Of a stretch of DNA of 64,000 nucleotides, positions 33,853-45,437 are shown piece by piece; positions within the stretch are counted from its first letter, which is position 1, and every line of letters begins with the position of its first letter. Source of the stretch: Heloderma charlesbogerti. Lineage: Eukaryota; Chordata; Lepidosauria; Squamata; Helodermatidae. The stretch covers positions 248,001-312,000 of the forward strand of contig JANEZZ010002662.1 of the NCBI GenBank assembly GCA_026122225.1. The letters are read 5' to 3'. Below the pieces are notes generated by a model that searched no databases, had not been told where the DNA came from, and worked only from the letters and a program-made list of their open reading frames with translations. The position numbers were made by a program, and so were the translations under genes.

Positions 33853-34293
33853 GGGTACAATCCTATGGCCGCTAGACAGCAGCTAGATGGCCATAGGATT
33901 GGTCGGTTCCCGGGAACCAACCTTGGAGCCCTTGCTCTGAGGTCAGTTCCTGGAGAACCACCTCCCCACTCCCTCCCCCACTGCCTCATAGACAGTGCGG
34001 ATCAGCCCTGCTCTCTGCCCTCGTGAGAGCGCACAGAGCTGGGGGGAAGGGGGCGTTCCCGGGGGCAGAGAGTTTGTAAGTGCCGGTACTACACTTCCTA
34101 TGTGTCATCTGGCCTCCCCACCCCGCACTCCGATGTCCCATGGCTAGATATGTGAAATCAGCCATCTAGCCGCTAATGCAGGGCAGCTGAAGCACAGAGG
34201 CCACAATCCCCTCTGCACTCGTCCCATCGTGCATTGGATAGGTGGTCACCTCTGAGTTCGGAGGGAGACAACTATCCCCATAGGATTGCTCCC
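33853..34293. mobile_element. Harbinger-like MITE with 3-bp TSD
   Basis: 441 bp. The left end GGGTACAATCCTATGG and right end CCATAGGATTGCTCCC are inverted repeats, flanked by TAA at 33850-33852 and 34294-34296. A subterminal GCTAGATGGCCATAGGATTG repeat gives further inverted structure. A TWA duplication with GGG termini fits PIF/Harbinger. No transposase. Confidence 0.65.
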
Positions 34294-34462
34294 TAAATGG
34301 CAGAGAAACATTTGCCATTTTGCACATTGGGGCAAAAAATCCCAACTTCACATATAAGCTGATAGGATTTGATCAAGCAGTGACTGACCAAGGAAGAGAT
34401 CTTCGGGTTGTGGTAGACAGTTGGATGAAAATGTTGACCCAGTGTGCAGCCCCTGTGAAAAA

Positions 34463-35211
34463 TAGGGATGGCGGAGAATTCCACCACAAATCCCAGTCAG
34501 GCCAAATGCTAGTGCATTCAGACCTCCGGAATCCGTGGTGGAGCGAAGCCCCCCCACCCCGTGAAACGTGCGCGAAACGGAGCCTACCTGGTGCCGTTCG
34601 CCAGTGGGTGCTCCTCGAATGGCGGCCACATCGGCGGCCACCATTCACCTCCCCAGGAATGCCGTGATAGGCTACGTAAGTATTTACGTAGCCTATCACG
34701 GCTAACACAGGGACACCATTTACGTAAATACGTACATAGCCTATCACGTCAAAAGGCAGCCACGCAAATGGCAGCCACTGTAGCCACCGCCATTTGCATA
34801 GCTGCCTTTTGACATGATAGGCTACGTAAATACTTACGTAGCCTATCACGGCAAAAGCGGGGATGCAAATGGCATCCCCTATGCCATTTACGTCCCCGCT
34901 TTAGCCGTGATAGGCTATGTAAATATTTACGTAGCCTATCACAGGCTAGCGTAGGGACGCAAATGGCGTCCCCTACGCAGGATGCCATTTGCGTCCGTAG
35001 CAGCCTGGCAGCGGCTGGACGCCCTATTGCGGGTTGGCCCGGCCAGCGGCTCCGCAGACTGGCCACGGAGCGGAGCCGGCTGGGCAGGATTGCGGGCGGG
35101 AGGAACGGATCACCTGCCCCCCCGTCGAGGATTCCGAGGGGAGGAATGGATCGCCTCCCCCCAACTGCGGACCCCAGCGGAGCCAGGTAAGCGGGGTTTC
35201 ATACACCCCTA
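34463..35211 (+). mobile_element. Palindromic hAT-like element 16, complete
   Basis: 749 bp, T1' (TAGGGATGGCGGAGAATTCC) to T2' (GGGGTTTCATACACCCCTA). TSD gtgaaaaa / gtgaaatg (6 of 8), consistent with the CR1 sequence GTGAAAAAGG at this place. The centre alternates P1 stems (GTAAGTATTTACGTAGCC and variants) with P4-like arms (GACGCAAATGGCGTCCCCTA), like the copy at 13094. Confidence 0.8.
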
Positions 35212-35354
35212 GTGAAATGTAAATTCCATGTTAAGCATAATTTGTAGAGGACTAAAAAATTAAACTGCTAATATCATACTGCCTTTATACAAATCTATAG
35301 TGCAACCACACTGGGAATTCTGTGTACAGTTCTGGTCACCACGCCTAAAAAAAC

Positions 35355-36073
35355 TAGGGATGGCAGAGAATTTCTCAACGAATCTTGGGGGGCCGAATGC
35401 CAACACATTCGGCCCCCCGAAATTGGCAGTGAAATTCTCCGCCCCCCTGCCCCCCCCCGGGATGGGACTTACCTCCTGCGAATGTCCCTCTCGGCGGCGG
35501 GTCCCGGCGGCGTTTTGACAGTGTTTCGGCGGGGGCAGCAGCCGGTCTTCCGACTGGCTGCCGCTGCCACCATTACAAAGTAAATGTAAAAAAACCCACA
35601 CACACACACATGATAGGCTACGTAACGATTTACGTAGCCTATCATGGCTAGATTTCCAAAGTCAGCCATGATAGGCACTATTTGCATTGCCCTTATTTTC
35701 GCCATAGTCTACGTAAATCTTTACGTAGACTACCCAGGCCCAAATAACTAACGCAAATGGTGGCGCCCATGGGCTCCGCCATTTGCGTACGTGCTTTTTT
35801 TTTTTTTTTTCTTTCAAAGTCACCCATGATAGGCTACGTAACGATTTACGTAGCCTATCACTTTTTTATTTCGCGGCCGGGGAGACGGGGCGCTTCTCCC
35901 CGGCCTGAATTTCGGTGACGAGGGATGGGGCGCCTCCCCCCCAGCCTGAATTTCAGCCGGGCGAGGCGGGGCGCCTCACCCCCCGGCCTGAATTTTGGGG
36001 AGAGAACCAAACCACCTCCCCCCCACCACAAAGCAAGCTTCAGGACCAGGTAAGTGACTTTCGTACATCCCTA
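35355..36073 (+). mobile_element. Hybrid palindromic element 17 with unmatched flanks
   Basis: The T1 end TAGGGATGGCAGAGAATT and T2 end TTCGTACATCCCTA are normal, but the flanks aaaaaaac and agtcaaaa do not match and the CR1 host lacks about 200 bp across the insertion. Internally one P1 is cut after CCATGATAGGCA at 35677 and joined to CTATTTGCATTGCCC, the loop of the central palindrome. Confidence 0.7.
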
Positions 36074-36133
36074 AGTCAAAATTATGCATGGTGTGGAGAA
36101 AGTGGATAAGGAGACATTTTTCTCCTTCTCTCT

Positions 36134-37831
36134 TAGGGATGGACGAAAGGGACTTACCTTGTCCCGCAGCTTGCTTCACGGTGGTGGGGAGGTGCTTCGG
36201 TTCTCCCCCTGAATTTCAGGCGAGGGGCCAAAATTCAGGCCGGGGGGGGAGGCGCCCCGCCTCGCCTGGCCAAAATTCAGGCCGGGGAGAAGCGCCCCGT
36301 CTCCCTGGCCGCGAAAGAAAAAGTGAAAAAAAAACCAACCCCGTGATAGGCTACGTAATGATTAACGTAGCCTATCACGGCTAGATTTCCAAAGTCAGCC
36401 ATGAGAGGCTATGTAAATCGTCACGTAGCCTATCACAGGTGACTTTGAAAAAAAAAAAGGGCTATTTGCATTGCCCTTATTTTCGCCATAGTCTACATAA
36501 ATCCTTACGTAGACTAGATATGCCAAACTAAGGAACGCAAATGGCAGCACCCCATGGGTGTCGCCATTTGCATACGCACTTTTTTTTTTTTCAAAGTCAC
36601 CCGTGATAGGCTACGTGTAGGGGTGCATGAAAGCCACTTACCTGGTCTCGCAGCTTTTTGTGGTGGGGGGGAGGCACTTCGCTGCTCTCCCCCCGAAGTT
36701 CAGGCCGGGGGGGAAGCGCCTCGCCTCGCCCGGCCGTGAAATAAAAAGTTTATTAAAAAAATGCCCCCGTGATAGGCTACGTGACGATTAACGTAGCCGT
36801 GCAAAGTCAGCCGTGATAGGCTACGTAAATCGTCACGTAGCCTATCGCGGGTGACTTTAAAAAAAAAATAGCGCGTACGCAAATGGCGGCCCCCATAGGG
36901 AGCCGCCATTTGCATTCCTTATTTGGTCGCTGTAGTCTACGTAAAGATTTACGTAGACTACAGCGAAAATAAGGGCAACGCAAATAGCGTTGCCCTTAAT
37001 TTCGCCGTAGTCTACGTAATCTTTATGTAGACTACAGCAACCAAATAAGGAACGTGAATGGCGGCTCCCTATGGGGGCCGCCATTAGCCGTACGCGCTTT
37101 TTTTTAAAGTCACCCATGATAGGCTACGTGACGATTTACATAGCCTATCACGGCTGACTTTGCAAATCTAGCCATGATAGGCTACGTTAATCGTCACGTA
37201 GCCTATCACAGGGGCATTTGTGTTTTTTTTAGTTTTATTGGAATGGCGGCGACGGCAGCCGGTCGAAAGATCGGCTGCCACCCCCGCCCCTGACGAAGAC
37301 CCAACGAACCGCCGCCGGGACCCGCCACCGGGAGGGACATTCGGGAAAGGTAAGTCCCATCCCGGGGGGGCTGCGGGGGGCAGGGTGTATGTGGAGAATT
37401 TCTCCCCGAAACGTCTTCGGGGGGCCGAACACGTTGGCGCTCGGCCCCCCGAAGTTTCGGGGAGAAATTCTCTGCCAACCATAGTACGTGACGATTTACG
37501 TAGCTTGTCACGGCTGACTTTGGAAATCTAGCCGTGATAGGCTACGTAAATCGTTATGTAGCCTATCATGGGTGTGTTTTGTTTGTTTTTACTTTACTTT
37601 TTTATTTTGCAATGGTGGCGGCGGCAGCCGGTCAGAAGACTGGCCACCGCTGCCGCCCCGCCGAAACGCCGCCGAAACGCCGCTGGGACCCGCCGCCAAG
37701 AGGGACATTCGCACGAGGTAAGTCCCATCGCAGGGGGGGGCAGTGGAGAATTTCACCACCAATTTCGGGGGGCTGAATGCGTTGGCACTCAGCCTCCCGG
37801 AGATTCAGGGAGAAATTCTCCACCATCCCTA
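36134..37831 (-). mobile_element. Palindromic element 18, host of a nested copy
   Basis: T2 (TAGGGATGGACGAAAGGG) to T1 (TTCTCCACCATCCCTA). The left flank ttctctct is CR1 sequence; on the right CR1 resumes at CATAATACTAG with the expected TSD missing. It has a junction at 36462 into the central loop (GCTATTTGCATTGCCC) and is split at 36618-37483 by another copy. About 830 bp without the insert. Confidence 0.75.
36618..37483 (-). mobile_element. Palindromic element 19 nested inside element 18
   Basis: 866 bp, T2 (TAGGGGTGCATGAAAGCC) to T1 (TTCTCTGCCAACCATA, eroded). It is inserted within a P1 stem, leaving GGCTACGTG on the left and GTACGTGACGATTTACG on the right, so the TSD is gctacgtg with one base lost on the right. 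Internally it has P1, P4-P2-P2-P4 (about 36875-37095), P1 twice, the hairpin GGTCGAAAGATCGGCTGCC and AAAGGTAAGTCCC. Confidence 0.85.
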
Positions 37832-38074
37832 CCATAATACTAGAACCTGGGGTCATCCCATGAAGCTGACTGGTGGGAGATTCCGGGCAGATGAAAAGAA
37901 GTACTTCTTCACACAGTGCATAGTTAAACTATGGAGTTCACTTCCACAAGATGTAGTGATGGCCACCAATTTGGATGGTTTTAACAGTGGATTGAACAAA
38001 TTCATGGCAGATAAGGCTATCAATGGCTACTAGTCCTGATGGCTATGTGCTACCTCCAGTATCAAAGGCAGTAT

Positions 38075-38223
38075 TTTTATTTATTTATTTGTTTGTTTGT
38101 TTGTCTGTTTATTTATTTATTAAATTTATTAATCACCCATCTGGCTGGTCACCCAGCCACTCTGGGCAATGTACAACAACAAAACAGTTAAAACAATAAA
38201 ATTGTTTTAACATAGGCATAAAT
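38075..38223 (-). mobile_element. LINE 3' tail inserted in CR1
   Basis: (TTTA/TTTG)n followed by CCCAGCCACTCTGGGCAATG and an A-rich stretch, flanked by agtat at 38070-38074 and 38224-38228. A third LINE family tail, 5'-truncated. Confidence 0.7.
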
Positions 38224-38383
38224 AGTATGCCTATGTACACCAGTTGCTGGGGAACATGTGTGGAAGGGTGCCCTTACATTCATGTCCTGCTTGTGGGCTT
38301 CTGGCTGGCAGCTTGTTGGCCACTGTGTGAACAGAATGGTGGACTAAATGGAGCTTGGTCTGATCCAGCATAGCTCTTATGTT

Positions 38384-39692
38384 TTTATTTTATATTAGTA
38401 ATTATGGACTAATAGTGAAGCTTATTCCAGAGAGCCTCTGATCTATCAGTGATTTGTCTATGGTCCAATGTCACTGACGATCAATCCCTGGCCATGTGTC
38501 ATTTTCTAAAAGCAGCTTTGTACACTACTTTCCGTGTATGTTTTAGCTAACAGACTCCTGATGCCATAAGAAAATTGGCAACATGTTTTCTTCAGAACAC
38601 TACTCAACCTAGTGGAAAAACAGGTAGGGAAGGCGGGAGGAAAGTATCTATTCCCACTATGGATATCTGCTGCTTTTGGTTACAGCCAGCCAGCCACATC
38701 CTTCTTCCAGGATACTCCATTCCATTTCCCCCCCCCCTCCCTCCCAGCAGTCAGTATTCCATGCCCACTGAGCCTGCTCAATGCTTATTAAGCTGTCCCT
38801 CTTTAGGGTCCTTTTAAACAAAGTTCTCTGAAAACCTTGGGGTTTCCAGAAGCCTGCTAATACCTCCCTCTTGTGTGTGGATAATGCAATTTTGGCTACA
38901 TGCTTACCCCTAGGCTTGGGAAATCAGAAATTAAAAAGATTATGTTGATGATTGTGTGGTATCTTTGGGTTTTGAGGTTTTAACTGTGTGTAGATTCAAT
39001 TAGCACTTTTTTTTTTGTGGTAGAACTATAGATGTTATCACCACAAAAAAGGACAAAAAATAATGTTCTATTAAAATGAATGCACTCTGCTATAAATGCC
39101 AGTTTCACAGCAGCAAGGTCTGCATAAAATACAAAATTGCTGACAAAAGGGTTAAGCAACCAAAATTTATCAATGCTAACTCTTAGCATAATTGTTTAAA
39201 TGTCATCTGAACCTTAGAGGACTACCTCTCTAAATCTTAAAAGTGAATACGATTAATATTTAAAAAACACACACACACACACCCTTAAATATCAATCCCT
39301 AACTGCAGGAAAATATTTTAAAATGTCTGTTTTGGAGATAATTAACTAAAGATCCATTTGAAAAAGGTTAGAAGACTCAAGCAGCACAGTCAACATTTTG
39401 AATTGTATTAGCTCTAATGTGGTAAGTTATTAAAATGTTTTGTTCTCGTTTAAACATTTTCACTTATATAATGTGCAGCGGTAACGAGGTCACTCAAAAT
39501 TCACTTGCCATGGTGTAGTTTTAAGCAAAGATTAATTCCCAGATACAATTCCAGGGTGTGCCACTGTGTATTGTTGTTACTTCTACATATAAATATGTTC
39601 TTTAAAAAGCTATCATCAAGCTTTGGTACACTGTACCTCTGTTAGGTTTCTCACAATGCTACTGGCAGGGCTGCTGGCTTAGAGGGTTAGTG
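38384..39692. other. Intergenic, nothing recognised
   Basis: No coding signal. A short (AC)n lies at about 39268-39283. Confidence 0.5.
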
Positions 39693-40054
39693 CAGGCGTG
39701 CAGAACCTCTTTCATCTGAGGGCTGAATTCCATGTCAGAGAACCTCTTGGGGGTCATTTTCTAGGGGTGGGCAGAGCCAAAGGCAAAATGAGCAGAGCCA
39801 AAATGCCAGCATATTGTAGCTTAAAGCTCTCACTGCCAGTATTTAAGCCTTAGGGGAGGCATTTTAACTGTTTAGAATTGGGGATGGGGTGGGGGAGAGA
39901 CTACACAGAGTCAGGAAACTGCCCAGTGATCAATGATTGGGGGAAAGGGGTTGGGGCCGGGAAAGGGGGCATGGCTTCTGGAGACCCCCAAAGGGACAGA
40001 TTGGGACTCCAGGAAGGCAAGATTTGGCCCCTGGTCCCAAGTTCTGCACCTCTG
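39693..40054. mobile_element. hAT-like MITE, CAGGGGTG-end family
   Basis: Left end CAGGCGTGCAGAACCTC, right end GTTCTGCACCTCTG, TSD ggttagtg / ggttagca (6 of 8). The interior has GAGCAGAGCCAAAATGCC and CATTTTAACTGTTTAGAATTG. Related copies are at 45228-45437 and 59763-60111. Confidence 0.7.
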
Positions 40055-40108
40055 GGTTAGCAGTAGGGCTGGTCCCATCATTAGGCAGTGGGAGGTAGCT
40101 GCCTCAGG

Positions 40109-40669
40109 TAGGGATGGACGAGCCCATCTCTGTCCAGGATCAGGGAGCTTGATGAACTGCCCCCTCGCAGCTCGCGCAGCCTGGGCCTGCTCGCTGAGCT
40201 TCCCTGCTCGCCCTGCCTGCCTGCGAGCTGCCCCCCTTTCTCACACCAGCTGTTAAGGGCCGGCACAGTGAAGGAGGCCCTCGGAGCAGCCACCCCCAGC
40301 CTCTTGCCCTGGCCTCCAGCAGGTGGGGGGGGGAAGAAGAGGATAGGTGCCTCCTTCTTCCCTCTGTCCCCACCTGCTACAGCAGCGGCAGCTAGGGATA
40401 AGCTGGTTGTTTCCTGTAAGGCCAGGAAAACTTATGGAAAACTACCAGCCTTTCCCATGCCACTGCCGCTGTAGCAAGGATGGGGGAAAGAGGAGAGGCA
40501 CTGCCTTCTTCCCATCTCCTTGCTGAGGGAGCGGGCGCCCGAGCTCTTGCCCGACTCAGCACGTCGCAAGTCGGGCAAGACCTGAGGTCTGCAAACTTGC
40601 ATCCTGGGGGCCGAACTGGCAGCTTCTCACAGGGCTTTGAGCCCCAACCAGATGCTCATGACATCCCTA
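40109..40669. mobile_element. hAT-like MITE, second TAGGGATG family
   Basis: Starts TAGGGATGGACGAGCCC and ends CTCATGACATCCCTA. Flanks gcctcagg / gtttcagg (6 of 8). The subterminal CTTGCATCCTGGGGGCCGAA matches the copy at 56225-56743 (CTGGCATCCGGGGGACTGAG). Interior GC-rich, no transposase. Confidence 0.65.
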
Positions 40670-41162
40670 GTTTCAGGGAGCAGATGCTAGGGGGTGGAGA
40701 GTGGCAGTGAGATCTTGGAGGACAGGGTTATGTGTTCCATGTTACCTGTGCAGTGGAAGACAATGTCCTCGTTGCCAGCGTTGAAGTAAGATTCAACAAC
40801 CAGTTCAGTTGACTTCTGTATGTGGAAATGGGAGATGGCGCCATCTTGTACTTCCTCCCAGGCAGCAAAATGACTTGCGCCAGCCTTGATAAGTGGATGG
40901 ATTGGTAGGCTGTCAAGATGTCCAGATCACAATAAGTATACAGAAATAACTTGGCATGTAAAAATAAAACAGATTGGAGAATCTGAACAAATGGAGAATC
41001 AGCTTGCATTAGATAATTTTAAACTAGCACCCGTTGCTATGAGAGGACACAGAAGAGACACCTGCCCAGGTAGAAAGTGAGCTTTACCACCCTGCTTCCT
41101 GGCTTCTACCTGCGGCTACTCCACAGAGACTTTCTGGGGCCAGAAAACAACTGCCTCTTTGT

Positions 41163-41545
41163 AGGGATACTGTGGGAGTCTGGGAAGACATCCCTCCCCC
41201 CACTCAGCCCCCCCCCCCCCAGTCTCCAGTCCAAGGACCTCTGTACTTGCCCAACTTGGCATGTGCCAGGTTGGATAAGTGCAGAGATCCCCGATCCCTT
41301 GTGAGCCACCATTTTGCATAAAATGGCAGCCCTGCCTTTTTTGTAATTGCCCATGTGTGCAAATGGCAACCATAAAGCAGCCATTTATGCAAAATTACAA
41401 GAGTAAATGGACCAGTTACATCTGTAATTTTGTGTAAATGGCTGCTTTACAGCTGCCATTTGTGAACATGGGAAATTACAGAACAGGCCGAGCTGCCATT
41501 TTTAGCAAAATGGTGGCCAGCCATTGGGGGTCCAGCTTTTGGTGT
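41163..41545. mobile_element. Second-family hAT MITE, partial, palindromic core
   Basis: TAGGGATACTGTGGGAG may be a left end. The core (about 41305-41525) is a long imperfect palindrome: CCACCATTTTGCATAAAATG and GCAGCCATTTATGCAAAATT mirrored by AATTTTGTGTAAATGGCTGC and AGCAAAATGGTGG. The right end is unclear. Confidence 0.45.
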
Positions 41546-41559
41546 GCAACCTGGAGTAG

Positions 41560-43061
41560 GGTATGTTTCCCTACCTTTTCACAGGGCCAGATCCCTGGCC
41601 TTGCACTGTCTTCAAGAGACCTTCTGCCACCTTGGAAAAGATTGCATCAACTTTCTGTGGCTGGTGCAGAAAAGGTGGGCAGCCCGGGGGAGCCACTTTA
41701 GGGGTCAATGAGGGTGAGGGCAATCCAGTCTGTTGGACAGATGGGAGGAGGGAAGGAATTGCCACCTTATGTCTGCTTTCTTGGGTAAACACAATGTTAT
41801 TAGTCCTACTGCCCATTGTCGGGAGAGATGTGTTTTATAAAGGTACAGAAAGGTGGAGTGGTACAGAGAAGAGGCATTGAAATAGTACAGGGCAGAGGTG
41901 CTGGGAGTCAGCTGGGTCATTATGGGGGTGGGCAATGCAAGAAGTTGTTGGTTGCTCCCAAGCTATCTTCCATTTCAGAGAGCCCAAGTAGCCCTGGTGA
42001 CAGCCCCCTGGGTTATTACTCCTGAATGCCCAGTTGATGATGAATGGGAAAACAGCCACCATCCAGGACTTGATCCTGAATGAGTACACCAACTTGGCCT
42101 GTATCATGGAGACTTGGTCAGCTGAGACTGGGGAAGTAAATCTCTCCCAGCTTTGCCCACCTGAGTTCTCCATGTTGCAGCATGCAAGATCTGGGGGGCA
42201 GGTAGGCAGAGTCACAGTGGTCTATTGTAATTCAATCCCCCTATACCCATCCCACAGTCTTCTGGTGTCAAGTATGTGTATCTGAAGGTGGGTGTTCAGG
42301 ACAGAATAGGGATTCTGTTTGTGTACCATCTGCCCTGCTATTCAGCAGTCTCCCTTCTTGAGCTAGCTGAGGTGGTCTTGGAGTTGGTGCTGGAGTGTCC
42401 GCATCTTGTTCTGCTGGGGACTTCAACACACATGCTGAGGCTGCCTTGTCAGGAGTGGCTCAGCACTTCATGGCCTCCATAGCAACCATGGGTCTGTCCC
42501 AAGTAGTATCTGGCCCCAGTCATTCAGCAGGGCACACTTTGGAACTGGTTTTCTGTGTAGGGTGGGATGATGGTGATCTGGGGTCTGAGGAACCTTCTAT
42601 AATTTTGTTGTCATGGGCAGATCACTACCTGGTGGGGTTTAATGTTGCTGGGGCTCAAAGCCCCTGTAGAGGGCAGGGGCTGATTAAGATGGTCTGTCCC
42701 AAGAGACTGATGGATCTCGATGGCTTTCTGATGACTCTTGGGGATTTTCCTGCCACCTCGGCAGGCGATTCTGTTGAAGCCCTGGTTGATCTCTGGAACA
42801 GAGAAATGGCCTGGGCAGTTGACACAATCACTCCTGAGTCTCTTTTCCCACAGAGTGGAGCCCAATGAGCCGCCTGATTTTCCAGGAGGCTCCATGTGCT
42901 GAAATGAGTGGGATGTCAACAAGAGCAAAGTGGCAGAAAACTCAGAATGAATTCAATCATACACAAACTAGAGCTCATTTAAATGCCTACTCCGTGACAA
43001 TGAGGGTGGCAAAGAAATCATACTTTTCCGCTATCACTGCGTCTGCTCAGAGACACCCAGT
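41560..43061 (+). pseudogene. CR1/L2-group LINE endonuclease region, decayed fragment
   Basis: Frames in succession encode an apurinic-type endonuclease: CIMETWSAE (about 42097), VVYCNSIPL, HLVLLGDFNTHAEAALSGVAQ (after a frameshift near 42420), GLSQVVSGPSHSAGHTLELV, WADHYLVGFNV (about 42610). A linker similar to the LINE at 16898 follows (THTRAH-type: QTRAHLNAYSVTMRVAKKSYFSAI, about 42965-43040). DFN and DHY are the catalytic hallmarks of the fold. The RT part is missing because an MITE and a truncation follow at 43062. Upstream of about 41900 may be 5' UTR. Confidence 0.7.
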
Positions 43062-43330
43062 TAGGGATGTCATCATGGGTGCCTGGTTCGGCTCAAAGCT
43101 CGTTGATTTCTCACTGGCTTAGCCCCCCAGATGCCAGTCTGCAGGTCCCTGCACTTGCCCAACTCAGTGCGCACCGAGTTGGGCAAGTGCGTGGCTGCCT
43201 CCTCCCTTGCCAAGCCTCTATTTTGCGTAAAAAAACGGCAGCTCAGCCTTTTTGGTAAATAACCATTTATGGAAATGGCTACGATAACAGGGCCATTTAT
43301 GCAACATTACAGATGTAAATAAAACAATTT
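43062..43330 (+). mobile_element. Second-family hAT MITE, left half
   Basis: Starts TAGGGATGTCATCATGGGTG. It contains AACTCAGTGCGCACCGAGTT (a perfect palindrome, about 43162-43181) and CCATTTATGCAACATTACAG, matching the cores at 41305 and 56395. No right end, so truncated. Confidence 0.6.
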
Positions 43331-44337
43331 AGGTTTGCTCCTTCTCAGGCAAAGAACATTTTCTTTAAGAAAGCCTTTGGCATGTAAGTGGATCTGTGGG
43401 TTGGGTACTGTTTTATTTTATTATTTATTTTATAAATGTGTTTTATTTCTTAATCCATTTGAAATTGTTTTTGTAATCCACCTTGAGTGCCATCTTTTGG
43501 TATAAATGTGGGGTATGAATCAAATAAATACATAATAAATCAATATTTGCAAGCAAAATCCATTCTAAGAACACCTCCTTATATCTTCATGTGAGCACAC
43601 TGCATAAAATTGTCCAGACGTATCACACCTCTAGTACCACTGCATTCAGGAAAGAAAGCTCGTTGACAAAGGTAAATCCACCCTTAGGAAAATTAAGGAT
43701 TTGTACTGCAGGGAACAAAAAATGATGAATTAAACAGTACACATTTGCCAAGAAAACTGACCAATTTGATAAGGAAACCTAAGGATCAGTTCACGACTGG
43801 AACAAAAAAATAACCAAATCAAGACAAGATACTTCGGTCTCGAAGAAAATCAAGGAAGAAAGATATGTCAAGTCATCACCCAATTATGTTAACATTACTT
43901 TTGAGCAAGTGAAGCAAATTGCCTTCATCATCAAAAACTTGAAGGTGAAAAGAATAAAAATGATTCTAGAAAAGAGACAGGCTGTATATTAAAGATTTTA
44001 CTTGTGAGCATCTGAAGTCTCTAAGGTCTTGCAATCAAATGTGGAGAAAGCACTCACTTCTTATTTTACATTTTATTTGCTGAAGGCTGTAAATAACACA
44101 TGGAACTAAACTTTTTTCAAGAAAAATACTGTCTTGACAAAGATACAATGGAGGACCTTTTCAGTGATGGAATCCTTGAAAATCTTGGGATGAATTTCTG
44201 TGTGGAGCAATTTGCAGAATGGATCATGAAAAGTGTTACAGACCTGAATGTAGAATTAAAATATTTTATTTGCCAAGATATATTTATGGTAACTGAAAGA
44301 AAATAATAGTTCAGCTGAGTGACCAGATCTTTGCAAC
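43331..44337. other. Intergenic, nothing recognised
   Basis: AT-rich with A-runs and ORFs without known domains, including 44100-44306 (68 codons). No support for a gene. Confidence 0.45.
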
Positions 44338-44455
44338 TAGAGATAAGTGAATCAGCCAAACACGAGCTTATAGAGGTTCTCCAAATTCCACCTTAAAGCT
44401 CGTTCCTAATGATGTCCGTATCAGATTATGAGCTTTGTAGTCCAGCAAAACAATA
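44338..44455 (+). mobile_element. Fragment of the old AT-rich hAT MITE
   Basis: TAGAGATAAGTGAATCAGCC, GAGGTTCTCCAAATTCCACC and ATCAGATTATGAGCTTTG match the left part of the old hAT at 46555 and 14499. It is cut where a AATAGTCCAGCAAAACA duplication begins (copies near 44440, 44455 and 44533). Confidence 0.6.
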
Positions 44456-44659
44456 GTCCAGCAAAACAAGTAGAGTGCCAAAAAAAAATATTATTTCATG
44501 CTCGGCCATTTGTGGGGAGTGGGGGCAAAATGAATAGTCCAGCAAAACAGTCTGGGGAGGGAGAGAAATCCTCCTTCTCACTCATGTGGAGAGCCTCCAC
44601 AGATACTGGAGGCTCTCCTCTTCAGACCGTCACCTCCATGAATAGAGGGAAACAAATGC

Positions 44660-45227
44660 GATGATGGAGAGATGCGGGTCTGGAATGCACCTTCTCGTCA
44701 CATGTTGATTTTAACTCCTTTCTAATGTCTGAGTAGGGTAAGTGTGGTTTCGAATTTTATAATCATAACTCTAGGTAGTTTTGTTTATAAACTGGTAGAT
44801 TCTTCCACACACACATGCACTGGACAAAAAGTGAATTCAGCGCACCTCATAGCCAAACTACATGACACAATATATAGCAGCAACTTATGACTCCATTTTT
44901 ATTTATTTTTAATTAATTATAGTGATGGGTGGGTGGGTGATCCTTAATGCACCAACAGGGCTCTTTGGAGCAACTGCCTGCCCTGTGGCACTATAGCAGG
45001 TACTCTGCCTTGGCCTTGGGTACTCTGGGCAGGCAGCAGCACTCAAGAACCTTGGTGGCTCTGTTCTCCCACTATGGAAAGTGCCACAGTGGGAAAGTGA
45101 ACAGTAGGGCTCTCCAGAGCACCTGGCATTGGGGAGCACTCCTGGTGGCTGGAGGGGGAGCACACAATTTGCTGTTCTCTTCTCACCACTGTCTGAACCA
45201 GGGGATTCACCCAGCCTCATGAGAGGG
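44660..45227. other. Intergenic, nothing recognised
   Basis: Some imperfect inverted repeats (GGCAGGCAGCAGCACTC region, 44940-45130) but no definable ends. Confidence 0.4.
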
Positions 45228-45437
45228 CCAGCCTTGCTTACAAATCTTACTGCCAGTAACTAAGCCTAGGAGATGCATTTCAGCTCTTTAGAATGGGGGA
45301 AAAACTGCACATAAGCCAGGAAGCCACCAAATGATTGGCAACTGGAAGAAGGGAGTGGGACCATCAAACAGGGATGTGGCATTCTGGGTAATCTAGAGGG
45401 CTGGATTGGGCCCTGGGCCTGAGATTCTGCACCCCTG
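45228..45437. mobile_element. hAT-like MITE, CAGGGGTG family, right half
   Basis: ACTGCCAGTAACTAAGCCTA through GATTCTGCACCCCTG aligns with 39693-40054. The left end is missing. Confidence 0.55.

Larger units (their letters stand above)
34304..38383 (+). mobile_element. CR1 LINE 3' portion, broken by four palindromic insertions
   Basis: Continuous CR1 sequence is visible in five pieces. They are 34304-34462 (GATCTTCGGGTTGTGG, CAGTGTGCAGC), 35212-35354 (GTGCAACCACACTGGG, TGTACAGTTCTGGTCACC), 36074-36133 (ATTATGCATGGTGTGGAGAA), 37832-38074 (CTAGAACCTGGGGTCATCCC, GATGGCCACCAATTTGGATG) and 38229-38383 (TGTACACCAGTTGCTGGG, GATCCAGCATAGCTCTTATG). These follow the known order of the CR1 C-terminal coding region and 3' UTR. 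Roughly 200 bp expected between pieces two and three are missing. 5'-truncated and non-functional. Confidence 0.85.
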
